Assembly (NCBI GenBank): GCA_964619785.1
Contig: CAZUGH010000025.1
Location: 1-22,854, forward strand
Direction: 5' to 3'
Source: CAZUGH01 sp964619785
GTDB taxonomy: Bacteria > Bacillota > Clostridia > Lachnospirales > Lachnospiraceae
Length of the DNA: 22,854 nucleotides
In this document: positions 22,839-22,854 of the stretch, one piece after another
Numbering within the stretch: the stretch's first letter is position 1
Layout of the letters: each line of letters starts with the position of its first letter
The notes under the pieces: model-generated
What the model was told of the DNA's origin: nothing
The model's database searches: none
What the model saw: only the letters and a program-made list of their open reading frames with translations
Made by a program: the position numbers and the translations under genes

Positions 22839-22854
22839 AATATATAAATACAGG

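Noticed and set aside
1..22854. CRISPR array, tRNA, rRNA, prophage or insertion sequence genes
   Set aside because: No regular repeat-spacer series, cloverleaf-like sequence, transposase or phage motif was seen on reading both strands.

Overview
This window looks like a piece of a low-GC Bacillota chromosome, most likely a motile member of the Lachnospiraceae or a close clostridial relative. That reading rests on the flagellin and FlgK/FliD sequence style, the FliW-CsrA pair, the sigma-D type promoters and the strong AAGGAGG-type ribosome binding sites; no species can be named from the sequence alone. Nearly everything is on the minus strand and is read from right to left. The only clear plus-strand gene is lysA at the right edge.

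Right edge (about 17.1-22.85 kb): lysA (diaminopimelate decarboxylase) has a consensus sigma-A promoter and ends in a 26-bp perfect hairpin. It diverges from a type IIA topoisomerase pair, parE-parC. Middle (about 5.3-17.1 kb): a late (class III) flagellar block. A sigma-D promoter just after parC drives flgM-flgN-flgK-flgK-flgL-fliW-csrA, which ends in a terminator. A second sigma-D promoter drives flaG-fliD-fliS-fliT-like. A third, near-perfect sigma-D promoter drives the flagellin gene, followed by a strong terminator. Behind it come a small unknown gene, a Maf/DUF115 flagellin-modification protein and glpK, very tightly spaced. Left edge (about 0-2 kb): a NapA/GerN-type cation/proton antiporter with its own promoter, then a truncated dpaA-like fragment joined in frame, across two stop codons, to the ATPase end of an AgrC-like GHKL histidine kinase. 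This looks like deletion debris.

The genes form one late-assembly circuit. FlgM holds sigma-D until the hook is finished. FlgN, FliS and the FliT-like protein are export chaperones. FlgK, FlgL and FliD are the junction and cap proteins. FliW and CsrA control flagellin translation. The flagellin leader carries a hairpin with GGA in its loop plus a GGA-rich ribosome binding site, the architecture expected of a CsrA target. A second GGA-loop hairpin encloses the ribosome binding site of flaG, which suggests the FliW-CsrA switch may also reach the cap operon.

I see no CRISPR array, tRNA, rRNA, insertion sequence or phage gene. The least explained items are the 81-residue gene coupled to maf, the placement of glpK behind it, the large helical insertion in FliD, the two divergent FlgK copies, and the dpaA/kinase junction.
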